Positions 1-7,793 of a stretch of 21,601 bases of DNA are shown one piece after another. The stretch lies in NCBI GenBank assembly GCA_910578305.1, contig CAJTQH010000010.1, positions 21,531-43,131 of the forward strand, given 5' to 3'. The DNA is from an uncultured Muribaculaceae bacterium (lineage in GTDB: Bacteria; Bacteroidota; Bacteroidia; Bacteroidales; Muribaculaceae). Numbering within the stretch: position 1 is the stretch's first letter; every line of letters starts with the position of its first letter. The notes under the pieces are model-generated. The model was not told the DNA's origin. It searched no databases and saw nothing but the letters and a program-made list of their open reading frames with translations. Both the position numbers and the translations under genes were made by a program.

Positions 1-234
1 CTGCGCGACGGAGCCAAAGATGGCAAGCTCTCCGACGACGAACAGAATCAGATAAAGCATTTCGATGAAGAAACCACTCATCAGCGTGCTGAAGAGAAGA
101 AAGAAGCCTCGGCATACGCGTCCGGGCAACCTCTCGTAAAACAGGTCATCGATCTTGCCCTGCTTGCCAATGGCCTGCTTCGTGGAGCGTCGCTCAACGA
201 CTTCATACGCCGGTCGGTATCACTGCTCGGATAA
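1..234 (+). CDS. htpG: Molecular chaperone HtpG (Hsp90 family), C-terminal end
   Basis: This is the last 77 codons of an ORF entering from the left edge in frame 1 and ending at TAA 232-234. The final ~35 residues (…QVIDLALLANGLLRG… then a short FIRRSV segment) match the C-terminal dimerisation region of bacterial Hsp90/HtpG as I know it from Bacteroidetes. Before that comes a charged, Glu/Lys-rich linker, also usual for this part of the family. HtpG is a cytosolic ATP-dependent chaperone dimer; the ATPase and middle domains lie outside the window, so only the dimerisation end can be judged. A hairpin terminator follows 23 nt after the stop. The identification rests on remembered family sequence, not on a search. 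Confidence 0.88.
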   Translation: MRDGAKDGKLSDDEQNQIKHFDEETTHQRAEEKKEASAYASGQPLVKQVIDLALLANGLLRGASLNDFIRRSVSLLG

Positions 235-257
235 TACAAGCAAGCTCCATTATACAT

Positions 258-294
258 AAAATATGCGCTCTTTCAACAGAGCGCATATTTTTTT
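258..294. terminator. Bidirectional Rho-independent terminator between htpG and the solute-binding protein gene
   Basis: A perfect 13-bp stem (258-270 with 279-291: AAAATATGCGCTC / GAGCGCATATTTT) encloses an 8-nt loop. On the + strand it runs into a T-tract (288-294) that ends the htpG transcript. On the - strand the stem also ends in TTTT, and it lies 16 nt past the stop of the convergent gene at 307-1140. It can therefore serve both converging genes. Confidence 0.9.
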
Positions 295-306
295 ATCTGT
301 ATCGCA

Positions 307-1140
307 TCAAGGGAAATATTTACGACAGAGATCTTCGTACAACGATGTAGACTTGAATTCTGTTATTACCGAATCAAGTCTGTGCCTGAGAACATCCTCA
401 TCTTTACGCATGGCCCATGCCTGGAACTGAGTGAAAGATACTGCCGTACTCACATCTATATCCGGATAGTCAACAGACATCGAACGCGCCGTTTTCTCAT
501 TTATCACAGCCAACTGAATCTCGCCCACGGCTGTAAGCAGAAACAATTGTTCGGCACCATAATCGGAGTGTTCATTTACATAGATCGTATCGCCTATTTC
601 TGCCGAAAGATGCCGCAGACGACTTGCAGCCGGACTGCTTGCAACAACCCATACCTGCTTCCCGGCCAGATCAAGCTGAGAACTAACCATCAATACACCG
701 GCTGAATCACGACACTGTACCAGTACCTGCTTATCAAGATATACAGGCTCGGTAAACGAATATCGCTCCTGCAATCCAAGCGTCATCGGAATATCTCCTG
801 CCACTACATCAAACCGACCGGCATCAAGACCATCTAATGCTTCGTCCAGAGACACAAGCGGATGAAACTTCAACACCAGTCCCGCTTTATCAGCCACCAA
901 TCGCATTAAATCGTAATTAAATCCACCAAGAGTATCATCGTACACATACACCGACATCGGCGAATACTCTATAGCCACATTAATTGTATCGCCACCCGAA
1001 AGTTCATGCTCACGAGCAGCCGAAACCGGCTCATACGAACATCGGCGAAGCATCCACATGGCCGCCAACGCCCCGACAAGCAAAAGCACATACATGCCTA
1101 TCTGTCGTGAAGTCTTAGGTGTGGGCTGATATCTTTTCAT
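307..1140 (-). CDS. Membrane-anchored transporter substrate-binding domain protein (SBP_bac_3 family)
   Basis: A 277-residue protein with a hydrophobic segment at about residues 15-31 that should act as an uncleaved membrane anchor or signal. It is followed by one family-3 solute-binding domain at about 52-275. Family signatures visible are GGFNYDLMR (72-80), the LDAGRFDVVAGDIPMT stretch (about 105-120) and QERYSFTEPVY (124-134). Such domains bind amino acids or similar small ligands in the periplasm. There is no lytic transglycosylase domain, as MltF would have, and no ABC permease or ATPase nearby, so the partner is unknown. Cys34 (LRRC) does not sit in a convincing lipobox. The ATG overlaps the stop of the upstream porin fragment by one base (TGATG), which points to translational coupling within one operon. 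The ligand cannot be told from the sequence. Confidence 0.82.
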   Translation of the reverse strand: MKRYQPTPKTSRQIGMYVLLLVGALAAMWMLRRCSYEPVSAAREHELSGGDTINVAIEYSPMSVYVYDDTLGGFNYDLMRLVADKAGLVLKFHPLVSLDEALDGLDAGRFDVVAGDIPMTLGLQERYSFTEPVYLDKQVLVQCRDSAGVLMVSSQLDLAGKQVWVVASSPAASRLRHLSAEIGDTIYVNEHSDYGAEQLFLLTAVGEIQLAVINEKTARSMSVDYPDIDVSTAVSFTQFQAWAMRKDEDVLRHRLDSVITEFKSTSLYEDLCRKYFP

Positions 1141-1868
1141 CAGTTTGCAAAGTCTACCGATACACCCATCTGAAAGCGACGCGGATTCATCGGGTAATTT
1201 GGCATAGCGAAATAATTTTTGCCGGTCAGACCCTGATTGATATGACTCATCATCACATAAAACCGCGCCCGCTTCAACTTCATATTGGCATACAAATTCA
1301 TAAACGGATAATTGCCTATCTTCACGTCAGTCTGATTGTAAAAAGCCATAGTCGCCGGCTGGAATCCTGGTGCATAATACTTGGCATAATAATCACAATC
1401 GACACCCAGATCCACATAAAGCACACGTGCGACACGGAAACGGAGGAACAAATTGGAATATACGGCAAGCTTTGGAAGTGGAAGCACAGATTGATCTGAC
1501 GATGTCTGATATGTGATCTTATTGTTCCAATTGAGTATTCCTACATGAAAATTCTGAGACAACGAAGCACTCAGCACCTGCACGCTCCCACCATGCTGCA
1601 CCGGCAGTGACAAATCATTGAAATAAATATTATTCTGAACATTTTCCACACCGACATTAATCAACGTACCGGTCTGAGGCACTATTAGTTCTCCACCTAT
1701 ACGGAATCGCCTTGTTTTTCCAAAATCATTTTTCCACACAAAGTAGTTGGATGAATAATTATTGAGCAGATATGGCACAGCCTCATTGGCAAACAAGCCG
1801 TAAGCCTTCACCGATACCGTATCGCCAAGCAGCCTGAAACGCGTTGATATATTACGCAGGCCCGACAA
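1140..1868 (-). pseudogene. Putative porin (Porin_10-like), 3' part after a frameshift
   Basis: This frame holds the C-terminal ~240 residues of the porin whose N-terminal part is at 1852-3198. It has no sensible start: the frame opens right after a TAG, the first usable codon is a TTG at 1868, and there is no signal peptide. The content is clearly barrel-like, with alternating aromatic and polar strands such as SNYFVWKNDF, RFRIGGELIV and ARFYVMMSHI, and it ends in a strand near FQMGVSVDFAN. Dropping one G from the GGG at 1861-1863 (minus-strand sense) joins the two parts as …KIGLVGLRNISTRFRLLGD…, giving a 685-residue protein, a plausible length for this family. Its TGA overlaps the ATG of the downstream solute-binding gene. 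It could be a true pseudogene, phase variation or a base-call error. Confidence 0.75.
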
Positions 1869-3198
1869 GCCCTATTTTTGCAGTCGCTTCGTAGCGCAAC
1901 AGTTTACCGGTCTGCTTGGTGAGCTGGGCTCCAACCCAAAGCAGATTTTCGGATGCTCTTGGAGCAACCTTTGTCTCATATGGATACGGCGTGAGTATTT
2001 CAGGTCTGTCCGGACCGCTGATGGCTATTGTATCCAGCCCCTGCTTATATTTACGAACCTCATGAGTAACGTAAGCCGACAGACCGGCCTTGGCATATTT
2101 ATTGAACCCTTCAAGTAAAGCGATACCAAATGTATTACGCAGCGACCAGTAACTTGTCGGATCGAACGACGGCCCTGTTGTCAAATAATAATTCTCCCAA
2201 AAGTTCGCAGCTTCGGTTGTCGAATTATTATAAAATTTATGGGTGGCATCATTGTAATCCATTGTCCAGATAAAACTCGTGACTGGAATAAATATCCTGT
2301 GCCCTACAGTGTCGTCAGGGACAGACTCGTCAGGTGGCAACTCTTTCCAAAATCCCAGCTTATACCTGTGGTTCATGTAAAATTCCTGTCCCTTCATACG
2401 AGTACGCGCGGCAGTTAGATTGGTTGGGATGCTTTTGGCATCGATTTTTGTCTGCCCACCCTGCAATACTGCCGGATCGGTAATATACAGCGGGTCGGTA
2501 ATACCTCCGTTATTCTGCATCAAACCATTGTAATGATTAAAAAACATTTGTGCCTCATAGCGGTCTCCTATATATGAGCCTGACAGCCCCCACATGAGAT
2601 TTTTCACTGCTTCATTTGCATAGGACCCTTTGGAATACAAATAATCCAAATTAGCTCCTACCTGTATCTGCTTATTAGCATTTCCCGAAAACACAGCTCG
2701 TAGCCGATCCTGAGCATTTTCCTTTGTTCCCCCTGTATTGTAACTCAGAAGGGTCATCGGCACCCGTGTATTGTAAAACCGATGGTTACCTTGCTGGGGA
2801 AGCCAAGCACTGATAGCGTCACGAAAAAAGAAATCACTCATCGGCTTTCGATCGAAATAAATCATATTCAATCCAGAAGCTCCAAGATTGCCCGTTGAAG
2901 CATAGGCTATCGACTGCGCCGATGGAACCGACTGCTGCGCATAATTGTACAGCAAAGTATCAATCGTCGATGGCTCATGTGTTCCCAAAGGAGCAAGCAA
3001 CTCCCATGCATAGGATGTTGAGCCGGAAGGAATATTCGAAGCGGTTTTCTCCGTCGGAGCTTCATCTGGCGACGGCATACGGGAAACTTGTCGGCCGGAT
3101 ATCTGACGCTCAGTCAATACCGGAACCTGCGACATTGCGGTATTGCCGCCCGAAAGCAAGCAACCAAATATGATGATAGAGGCTAGTAGTCGTTTCAT
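1852..3198 (-). CDS. Putative outer-membrane porin (Porin_10-like), 5' part, truncated by frameshift
   Basis: An open frame of 448 residues with an N-terminal Sec signal peptide (MKRLLASIIIFGCLLSGG…, likely cut after AMS at about residue 24). The body resembles the Bacteroidetes putative-porin family: the IDTLLYNYAQQ segment, the GNLGASGLN then FDRKPMSDFFF segment, and many alternating β-strands with Tyr/Asn/Gly turns. It should be an outer-membrane β-barrel. The frame ends prematurely at TAA 1852-1854, while the adjacent frame (1140-1868) continues the barrel, so as written the product lacks about the last third and could not close a normal barrel. A short Cys-containing stretch (IFGC) could be mistaken for a lipobox, but Phe at -2 argues against it. 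A consensus promoter lies immediately upstream. The family call is from remembered features and the substrate is unknown. Confidence 0.78.
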   Translation of the reverse strand: MKRLLASIIIFGCLLSGGNTAMSQVPVLTERQISGRQVSRMPSPDEAPTEKTASNIPSGSTSYAWELLAPLGTHEPSTIDTLLYNYAQQSVPSAQSIAYASTGNLGASGLNMIYFDRKPMSDFFFRDAISAWLPQQGNHRFYNTRVPMTLLSYNTGGTKENAQDRLRAVFSGNANKQIQVGANLDYLYSKGSYANEAVKNLMWGLSGSYIGDRYEAQMFFNHYNGLMQNNGGITDPLYITDPAVLQGGQTKIDAKSIPTNLTAARTRMKGQEFYMNHRYKLGFWKELPPDESVPDDTVGHRIFIPVTSFIWTMDYNDATHKFYNNSTTEAANFWENYYLTTGPSFDPTSYWSLRNTFGIALLEGFNKYAKAGLSAYVTHEVRKYKQGLDTIAISGPDRPEILTPYPYETKVAPRASENLLWVGAQLTKQTGKLLRYEATAKIGLVGPA

Positions 3199-3206
3199 TA
3201 CAGAGG

Positions 3207-3237
3207 CAAAGTTACTACTTTTTTCTTGTGCGGCAAA
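3207..3237 (-). promoter_or_regulatory. Bacteroidetes-type promoter for the porin operon
   Basis: On the minus strand a -33 TTTG (3234-3237) lies exactly 19 nt before a -7 TAACTTTG (3207-3214), a full match to the Bacteroidetes sigma-A pattern TTTG-N19-TAnnTTTG. The -7 box ends only 8 nt before the porin ATG, so the 5' leader would be just a few bases long. The -33 box lies only 3 bp beyond the stop codon of the ugd remnant. Confidence 0.7.
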
Positions 3238-3240
3238 CCA

Positions 3241-3410
3241 TCACTTGCCTATACACAGGTAGTATAGGCCTTCGTCTGCCAGATCTGACGGTTCGTAAAT
3301 ATTGCGGCCATCCACTATAAGATCTCCTTTCATGGCTTTGCGCACCACTGCCCACGATGGTACTCTGAACTCAATCCCACATATCCGGTGCCTACTATTG
3401 CTATTTTCAT
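3241..3410 (-). pseudogene. UDP-glucose 6-dehydrogenase remnant with internal deletion
   Basis: The minus strand begins with ATG at 3408-3410 and reads MKIAIVGTGYVGL, the N-terminal Rossmann motif (GxGYVGL) of UDP-glucose/GDP-mannose dehydrogenases. At 3370-3374 it passes into a different frame reading EFRVPSWAVVRKAMKG then LIVDGRNIYEPSDLADEG and a YYLCIGK end, stopping at TGA 3241-3243. That is the C-terminal end of the same enzyme, including its hallmark DGRNIY motif. About 13 N-terminal and 43 C-terminal codons remain of an expected ~440, so roughly 1.1 kb including the catalytic Cys is gone, and the junction is out of frame. The intact enzyme oxidises UDP-glucose to UDP-glucuronate for surface polysaccharides. 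The only peptide now readable from its ATG is 26 residues. A possible promoter -7 box survives upstream. Confidence 0.85.
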
Positions 3411-3433
3411 GTTACAATCAATGATTAAACACG

Positions 3434-3441
3434 CAAAATTA
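3434..3441 (-). promoter_or_regulatory. Possible surviving -7 box of the deleted ugd gene
   Basis: TAATTTTG on the minus strand fits the TAnnTTTG -7 box and lies 23 nt upstream of the relic's ATG. No good TTTG -33 box is seen at the right distance, so the call is weak. If active, it would transcribe the relic and read into the porin promoter region. Confidence 0.35.
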
Positions 3442-3501
3442 GCCATTTTTATAATTTCCACGTCGTTTCTACGTTACTATTTTACGTCCATAAATAAAAA
3501 A

Positions 3502-5910
3502 ATGCAAAAGACCAGATCTACATACATACTTTTATTGGCCATTTTATATGCAATGACAGCATCTGCTCAGGTCAATATTCGCGGAAAAGTAATCGACCAG
3601 GCTAATAAACCCATAGAATTTGCTACTGTCAAAATCGCTGGAACAGCCATTGGCACAACGACAGGACTTGAGGGAAACTACAGGATTTCAGCCGCCGAAC
3701 GCGACACATTGGTTCTGGTATTTACCTGCATCGGATATGTCGAAGAGAAGCGCACACTCGTTCATCCAAAAGGCGATATCACAATAAATATGCGCATGCG
3801 CGAGGATTCCAAGGTACTCGGAGAAGTTGAAGTATCAGAAATAAAGAAACAGACCGGTTCAATGCAGTCTATCGATGCCTCTGATTATCGGCTTGCTGCC
3901 GATGCTACCGGAGGCAGTGTTGAATCGCTGCTGACCACTCTTGCCGGAGTAAGTTCATCCAACGAGCTGTCTTCGCAATATTCCGTGCGAGGCGGCACCT
4001 ATGATGAAAATAGCGTTTACATCAACGGAATTGAAGTGTATCGACCACTACTTATATCGTCAGGCCAACAAGAAGGACTTTCAATAATCAACCCCGACCT
4101 TGTAGGCTCAATCGGATTTTCCACCGGAGGCTTTACGGCAGAGTATGCTGATAAGATGTCATCGGCACTCGACATCACCTATCGCCAGCCGGAAGCATTT
4201 GAAGGGTCAGTCGGCCTAAGTCTGATGGGAGCCAATATGGCCATCGGGCAAAGTTCCAAACATTTCTCCCAGCTCCACGGACTTCGTTTCAAGCGCAACA
4301 CTTCGCTACTCAGTTCAATGGAAACCAAGGGAGAATATGATCCGACCTACTTCGATTACCAGACCAATCTTGTGTACAAGATTTCGCCCAAATGGAAAAT
4401 GTCTGTGCTCGGAAACATTTCTGTCAACAGATATAAATTCACCCCCACAAACCGCACCACCAATTTTGGCACAGCCGAAGATGCCAAGAAATTCACAGTT
4501 TATTTTGACGGCCACGAAAAAGACCGGTTTGAAACATTCTTTGGAGCCTATACTCTGGATTATATGCCCAATCGCGCTACAGCATTATCACTGATTTTTT
4601 CCGGATTTCTCACTAATGAACTTGTAGCATACGATATATCCGGAGAATACTGGCTTGATCAGGCCGGCACTGGAGGAGATGATGCTGTTGGCGGTGAGCT
4701 CGGTGTGGGACGGTATCACGAACACGCCAGAAACAGGCTGAAATCAAGCGTATTTGACATTTCATTCAAAGGTTCATCGGCAATAAGGATGCATACTCTC
4801 ACCTATGGCGTTACGTTCAAGCGAGAACAAATCATGGAACGGACACGCGAATGGGAACGTCGCGACTCCGCCGGATTTTCATTGCCGCCCGATCCAGATG
4901 CTCTGAAAGTTGTTTACAATCTGAGCGGCCGCCACGATCTATCATCATCTCGCATAAGCGCTTTTGTGCAGGATAACTTTCGGTTTAACTCCTCAGCCGG
5001 ATACTTCACCTTAAACGGAGGCGTACGACTAAATTACTGGAGCTTCAACCAGGAAATGCTCATCAGTCCACGACTTAATTTCGGCTTTATCCCTGATAAA
5101 AATCCTCAGTGGGCATTTCGGTTTGCCACCGGTCTGTATTATCAGTCACCGTTTTATAAAGAGTTCCGCATGCCAGTGACCGATGCACTGGGTAATACAG
5201 TGATTGCATTGAACAAAGACATAAAATCGCAACGAAGCATACATGTTATACTTGGCAGCGATTATACGTTCCGCGCATTCAACCGTCCGTTCAAATTATC
5301 AGGAGAATTCTACTACAAGGCTCTCGGCAATCTTGTACCATATGAAATCGACAATCTTAAGATAGTATACACCGGACAGAACCAGTCAAGTGGATTTGCT
5401 ACTGGGCTTGACCTCAAACTTTTCGGTCAGTTTGTGCCGGGAAGCGACTCATGGATCAGTTTTTCACTCATGAAGACACAGGAAACTCTAAACGGAGTGA
5501 AAGTACCACGTCCAAACGACCGTCGCTACAGCATGGCTCTGTTCTTTACCGACTATTTCCCCAAGTTCCCAAAGCTGAAATTCAGCCTCAGAGGAATATT
5601 GTCCGACGGTCTTCCAGCCACTGCGCCACGCAGCACACGCGACAAAGGATTTTTCCGCACCCCGGCCTACAAGCGTGTCGATATTGGTCTGATGTACGGA
5701 CTGCTCACGCCGCCTAAAGACGGTGAAAGCCGTAATGGTATCCTGCGTCATTTGAAAAGCATCTGGCTCGGTGTGGATGTATTCAACCTGCTTGATATTT
5801 CCAACGTCAGCAGCTATTATTGGGTGACCGATGTCAATGAGATTCAATATGCTGTCCCCAACTACCTGACACGCCGACAATTCAATGTACGCCTGACCAT
5901 CGATTTCTGA
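3502..5910 (+). CDS. TonB-dependent outer-membrane receptor with carboxypeptidase-regulatory-like domain
   Basis: An 802-residue protein counted from ATG 3502. This start is chosen because it gives a clean signal peptide (MQKTRSTYILLLAILYAMTA…, cut after ASA, residue 22) behind an A-rich stretch; the frame stays open to 3388, but that extension runs antisense through the ugd relic. Order of domains: CarboxypepD_reg-like β-sandwich at about 23-103 (VNIRGKVIDQANKPIEFATV…), TonB plug at about 130-235 with QYSVRGGTYDENSVYINGIE (159-178) and GGFTAEYADKMSSALDI (209-225), then a β-barrel to a C-terminal strand ending LTIDF. It imports an unknown ligand across the outer membrane using TonB energy. 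No SusD-like partner, sigma/anti-sigma pair or glycan enzymes lie beside it, so it is not a typical polysaccharide utilisation locus. The length is normal for this class, and no frameshift or truncation was seen. Confidence 0.9.
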   Translation: MQKTRSTYILLLAILYAMTASAQVNIRGKVIDQANKPIEFATVKIAGTAIGTTTGLEGNYRISAAERDTLVLVFTCIGYVEEKRTLVHPKGDITINMRMREDSKVLGEVEVSEIKKQTGSMQSIDASDYRLAADATGGSVESLLTTLAGVSSSNELSSQYSVRGGTYDENSVYINGIEVYRPLLISSGQQEGLSIINPDLVGSIGFSTGGFTAEYADKMSSALDITYRQPEAFEGSVGLSLMGANMAIGQSSKHFSQLHGLRFKRNTSLLSSMETKGEYDPTYFDYQTNLVYKISPKWKMSVLGNISVNRYKFTPTNRTTNFGTAEDAKKFTVYFDGHEKDRFETFFGAYTLDYMPNRATALSLIFSGFLTNELVAYDISGEYWLDQAGTGGDDAVGGELGVGRYHEHARNRLKSSVFDISFKGSSAIRMHTLTYGVTFKREQIMERTREWERRDSAGFSLPPDPDALKVVYNLSGRHDLSSSRISAFVQDNFRFNSSAGYFTLNGGVRLNYWSFNQEMLISPRLNFGFIPDKNPQWAFRFATGLYYQSPFYKEFRMPVTDALGNTVIALNKDIKSQRSIHVILGSDYTFRAFNRPFKLSGEFYYKALGNLVPYEIDNLKIVYTGQNQSSGFATGLDLKLFGQFVPGSDSWISFSLMKTQETLNGVKVPRPNDRRYSMALFFTDYFPKFPKLKFSLRGILSDGLPATAPRSTRDKGFFRTPAYKRVDIGLMYGLLTPPKDGESRNGILRHLKSIWLGVDVFNLLDISNVSSYYWVTDVNEIQYAVPNYLTRRQFNVRLTIDF

Positions 5911-5950
5911 CAATGTGGTTATTATATATCACACCCAAGCCAACAATATG

Positions 5951-5982
5951 TTAGGTGAACCAGAACAAATTGCCTATCTTTG
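5951..5982 (+). promoter_or_regulatory. Promoter of the yihY-ridA unit
   Basis: TATCTTTG at 5975-5982 matches the Bacteroidetes -7 box TAnnTTTG. A weak -33 candidate (TTAG, 5951-5954) lies 20 nt upstream. Transcription would begin near 5989, which excludes the in-frame TTG at 5980 and supports ATG 6028 as the start of the next gene. The same decamer TATCTTTGCG recurs at 10321. Confidence 0.6.
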
Positions 5983-6027
5983 CGATTAACTAATAGTGGC
6001 GCTACTTATATCCGCACAACTACATCA

Positions 6028-7389
6028 ATGGGGAACGGTAAGACAAAAGACAAAGAATCACGATTCATTAGACTCAGAAAACGAATCATAGCACTATGGG
6101 CTTATTGCACCAATGACGTATGGAATGACACACGCCATTCATGGAAAGTCAATCTGGTGAAAACTCTCAACCTTTCAGTGAGGTCATTTCTCAACGGTGA
6201 TCTACAATCAAAAGCCTGTGCACTCACCTACCGCACTATACTTTCCGTAGTGCCGGCACTGGCTCTGATATGCGCCATCGGCCGTGGATTCGGGCTGCAA
6301 CGAACCATAGAGACACAACTCATAGAACATCTTCCTTCTCAGGCACAAGCCCTTGAAACGGCATTCAGTTTTGTCGACTCGTACTTGTCGCAGGCCTCAG
6401 GAGGTTTGTTTGTAGGAGTCGGTGTGATATTTCTTTTGTGGACATTGATTTCACTTCTTCAGAGTGTGGAATCTGTGTTCAACGACATATGGCTCGTGCC
6501 AAAAGGAAGATCTATCTGGCGCATGACCACCGATTATCTCGCCATATTTCTTATTTTGCCTATACTCCTTATATGCGCCAGCGGAATATCTCTGTTCATG
6601 TCCACATCGTTATCGAAACTTCTTCCATACAGCTTTATGCAACCGGCCATCGAATTTGTTTTTGATGCGGCAAGTGTAATATTATCATGGCTGTTTTTTG
6701 CCGGCACATATATGCTCATACCTAATACTCGGGTTCGATTTCGTAATGCAATTATTCCCGGCATACTGGTCGGCTCAGCATGCCAGATTCTGCAATGGCT
6801 GTTTGTCAGCGGACAAATGTATGTAGCCAAATACAATGCTATTTATGGTAGTTTCTCGTTTCTGCCGCTGTTTCTTATCTGGATGCAGCTTGTGTGGCTG
6901 TTCACTCTTATCGGAGCCGTGCTTTGCTACTCCATACAGAATATCGGAGAGTTCAATTATGGCGAAAACATAAAGCGGATATCGCCCGACTATCTGCGAA
7001 AAGCCACACTAAGCATCTACACCATAATAGCACGCCGTTTCTATTTTAACAAACCGTCCATGTCTCTATCAGAGATTTCACAATACTACAAATTACCTAT
7101 CAATCTGGTGACTCCGGTTGTAAGCCGGCTCAAAGAAGCAGGCTTGGTCAATTATGTAGAAATGCCTGATAAAGATCTTGACGAACATCCGGTGCAACCG
7201 TCAACCGATGTCAGCCGTATTACAGTTGCCGATGTCGTCCGATGCATACAGCATTTTGGCGACAGTAATTTTCTGCCAGGATTTGACAAACATTACATCA
7301 ATGTAATCAATATTGACAACCAAATTGAGAAAATTGCACTTAAAGAAGCTGAAAACATTAAAATAGTAGATTTAGACATCAAATTGTAA
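6028..7389 (+). CDS. YihY/BrkB-family inner-membrane protein with C-terminal winged-helix-like domain
   Basis: A 453-residue polytopic protein starting at ATG 6028; an upstream in-frame TTG at 5980 lies inside the promoter and is rejected. The YihY/virulence-factor-BrkB domain spans about 40-310 with about six membrane helices. Conserved family stretches are KACALTYRTILSVVPALAL (62-80), ESVFNDIW (148-155), PNTRVRFRNAIIPG (232-245) and YGSFSFLPLFLIWMQLVW (273-290). The family was once misnamed RNase BN; its molecular role is not settled. After the membrane part, residues about 345-378 (SLSEISQYYKLPINLVTP then a VSRLKEAGLVNYVE segment) look like a winged-helix/MarR-type fold, in the cytoplasm if the usual topology holds. 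ridA follows after 23 nt with no promoter seen, so the two probably share a transcript. Confidence 0.87.
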   Translation: MGNGKTKDKESRFIRLRKRIIALWAYCTNDVWNDTRHSWKVNLVKTLNLSVRSFLNGDLQSKACALTYRTILSVVPALALICAIGRGFGLQRTIETQLIEHLPSQAQALETAFSFVDSYLSQASGGLFVGVGVIFLLWTLISLLQSVESVFNDIWLVPKGRSIWRMTTDYLAIFLILPILLICASGISLFMSTSLSKLLPYSFMQPAIEFVFDAASVILSWLFFAGTYMLIPNTRVRFRNAIIPGILVGSACQILQWLFVSGQMYVAKYNAIYGSFSFLPLFLIWMQLVWLFTLIGAVLCYSIQNIGEFNYGENIKRISPDYLRKATLSIYTIIARRFYFNKPSMSLSEISQYYKLPINLVTPVVSRLKEAGLVNYVEMPDKDLDEHPVQPSTDVSRITVADVVRCIQHFGDSNFLPGFDKHYINVINIDNQIEKIALKEAENIKIVDLDIKL

Positions 7390-7412
7390 AACCAACACAT
7401 TATTAACATTCA

Positions 7413-7793
7413 ATGACAATGAAACAACCCATTTCAACAGACAAGGCTCCGGGCGCAATCGGACCTTACAGCCAGGCAATCAGCGTAGGCAATATGCTGT
7501 TCATTTCCGGACAAATCCCCGTAAACCCCGCTACCGGAGAAATACCTGAAGGCATCACTGCTCAAACAAAGCAATCTATTGCCAACATCAAGGCTATACT
7601 TAATGAAGCAGGTATGACTATGGACAATGTTGTGAAAACAACCGTATTCCTTGCCGACATGAGCCTTTTCGGTCCTATGAACGAGGTATATGCCGAAAAT
7701 TTCACAGCTCCGTTCCCGACTCGTTCAGCAGTAGCGGTCAAAGAACTGCCCAAACAAGTTCTTGTAGAGATCGAAACTATCGCATCGAAATAA
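7413..7793 (+). CDS. ridA: RidA family reactive-intermediate (enamine/imine) deaminase
   Basis: A 126-residue cytosolic protein of normal family length. RidA hydrolyses reactive 2-aminoacrylate-type enamines/imines, made by PLP enzymes such as threonine dehydratase, to 2-ketoacids and ammonia, protecting PLP enzymes from damage. Visible family motifs are KAPGAIGPYSQAI (11-23), the FISGQ strand (30-34), FPTRSAVAV (101-109) with the catalytic Arg at 104, and LVEIETIA (117-124) with the conserved Glu at 119. All expected active-site positions are present, so it should be active rather than a divergent paralogue. ATG 7413 gives MTMK…; the second ATG at 7419 is equally plausible. Its 3' end overlaps the end of folC on the opposite strand by 17 bp. 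Confidence 0.93.
   Translation: MTMKQPISTDKAPGAIGPYSQAISVGNMLFISGQIPVNPATGEIPEGITAQTKQSIANIKAILNEAGMTMDNVVKTTVFLADMSLFGPMNEVYAENFTAPFPTRSAVAVKELPKQVLVEIETIASK

Noticed and set aside
382..705. + strand ORF opposite the solute-binding protein gene
   Set aside because: Antisense shadow with unusual Cys/His/Arg composition and no family resemblance.
3388..3501. N-terminal extension of the TonB receptor from ATG 3388
   Set aside because: The extension runs antisense through the ugd relic and places a second hydrophobic segment before a complete signal peptide; ATG 3502 gives a standard signal peptide and family-typical length.
5911..5974. Terminator after the TonB receptor gene
   Set aside because: Only a 4-bp TGTG/CACA hairpin with no T-tract could be found, so no terminator is called.
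5980..6027. TTG start at 5980 for the YihY gene
   Set aside because: The TTG lies within the TATCTTTG promoter box and would not be transcribed; ATG 6028 follows at a normal distance.
7754..7768. Short inverted repeat ACAAGTTCTTGT at the end of ridA as a folC terminator
   Set aside because: Only a 5-bp stem without a clear T-tract on the minus strand; not a convincing terminator.
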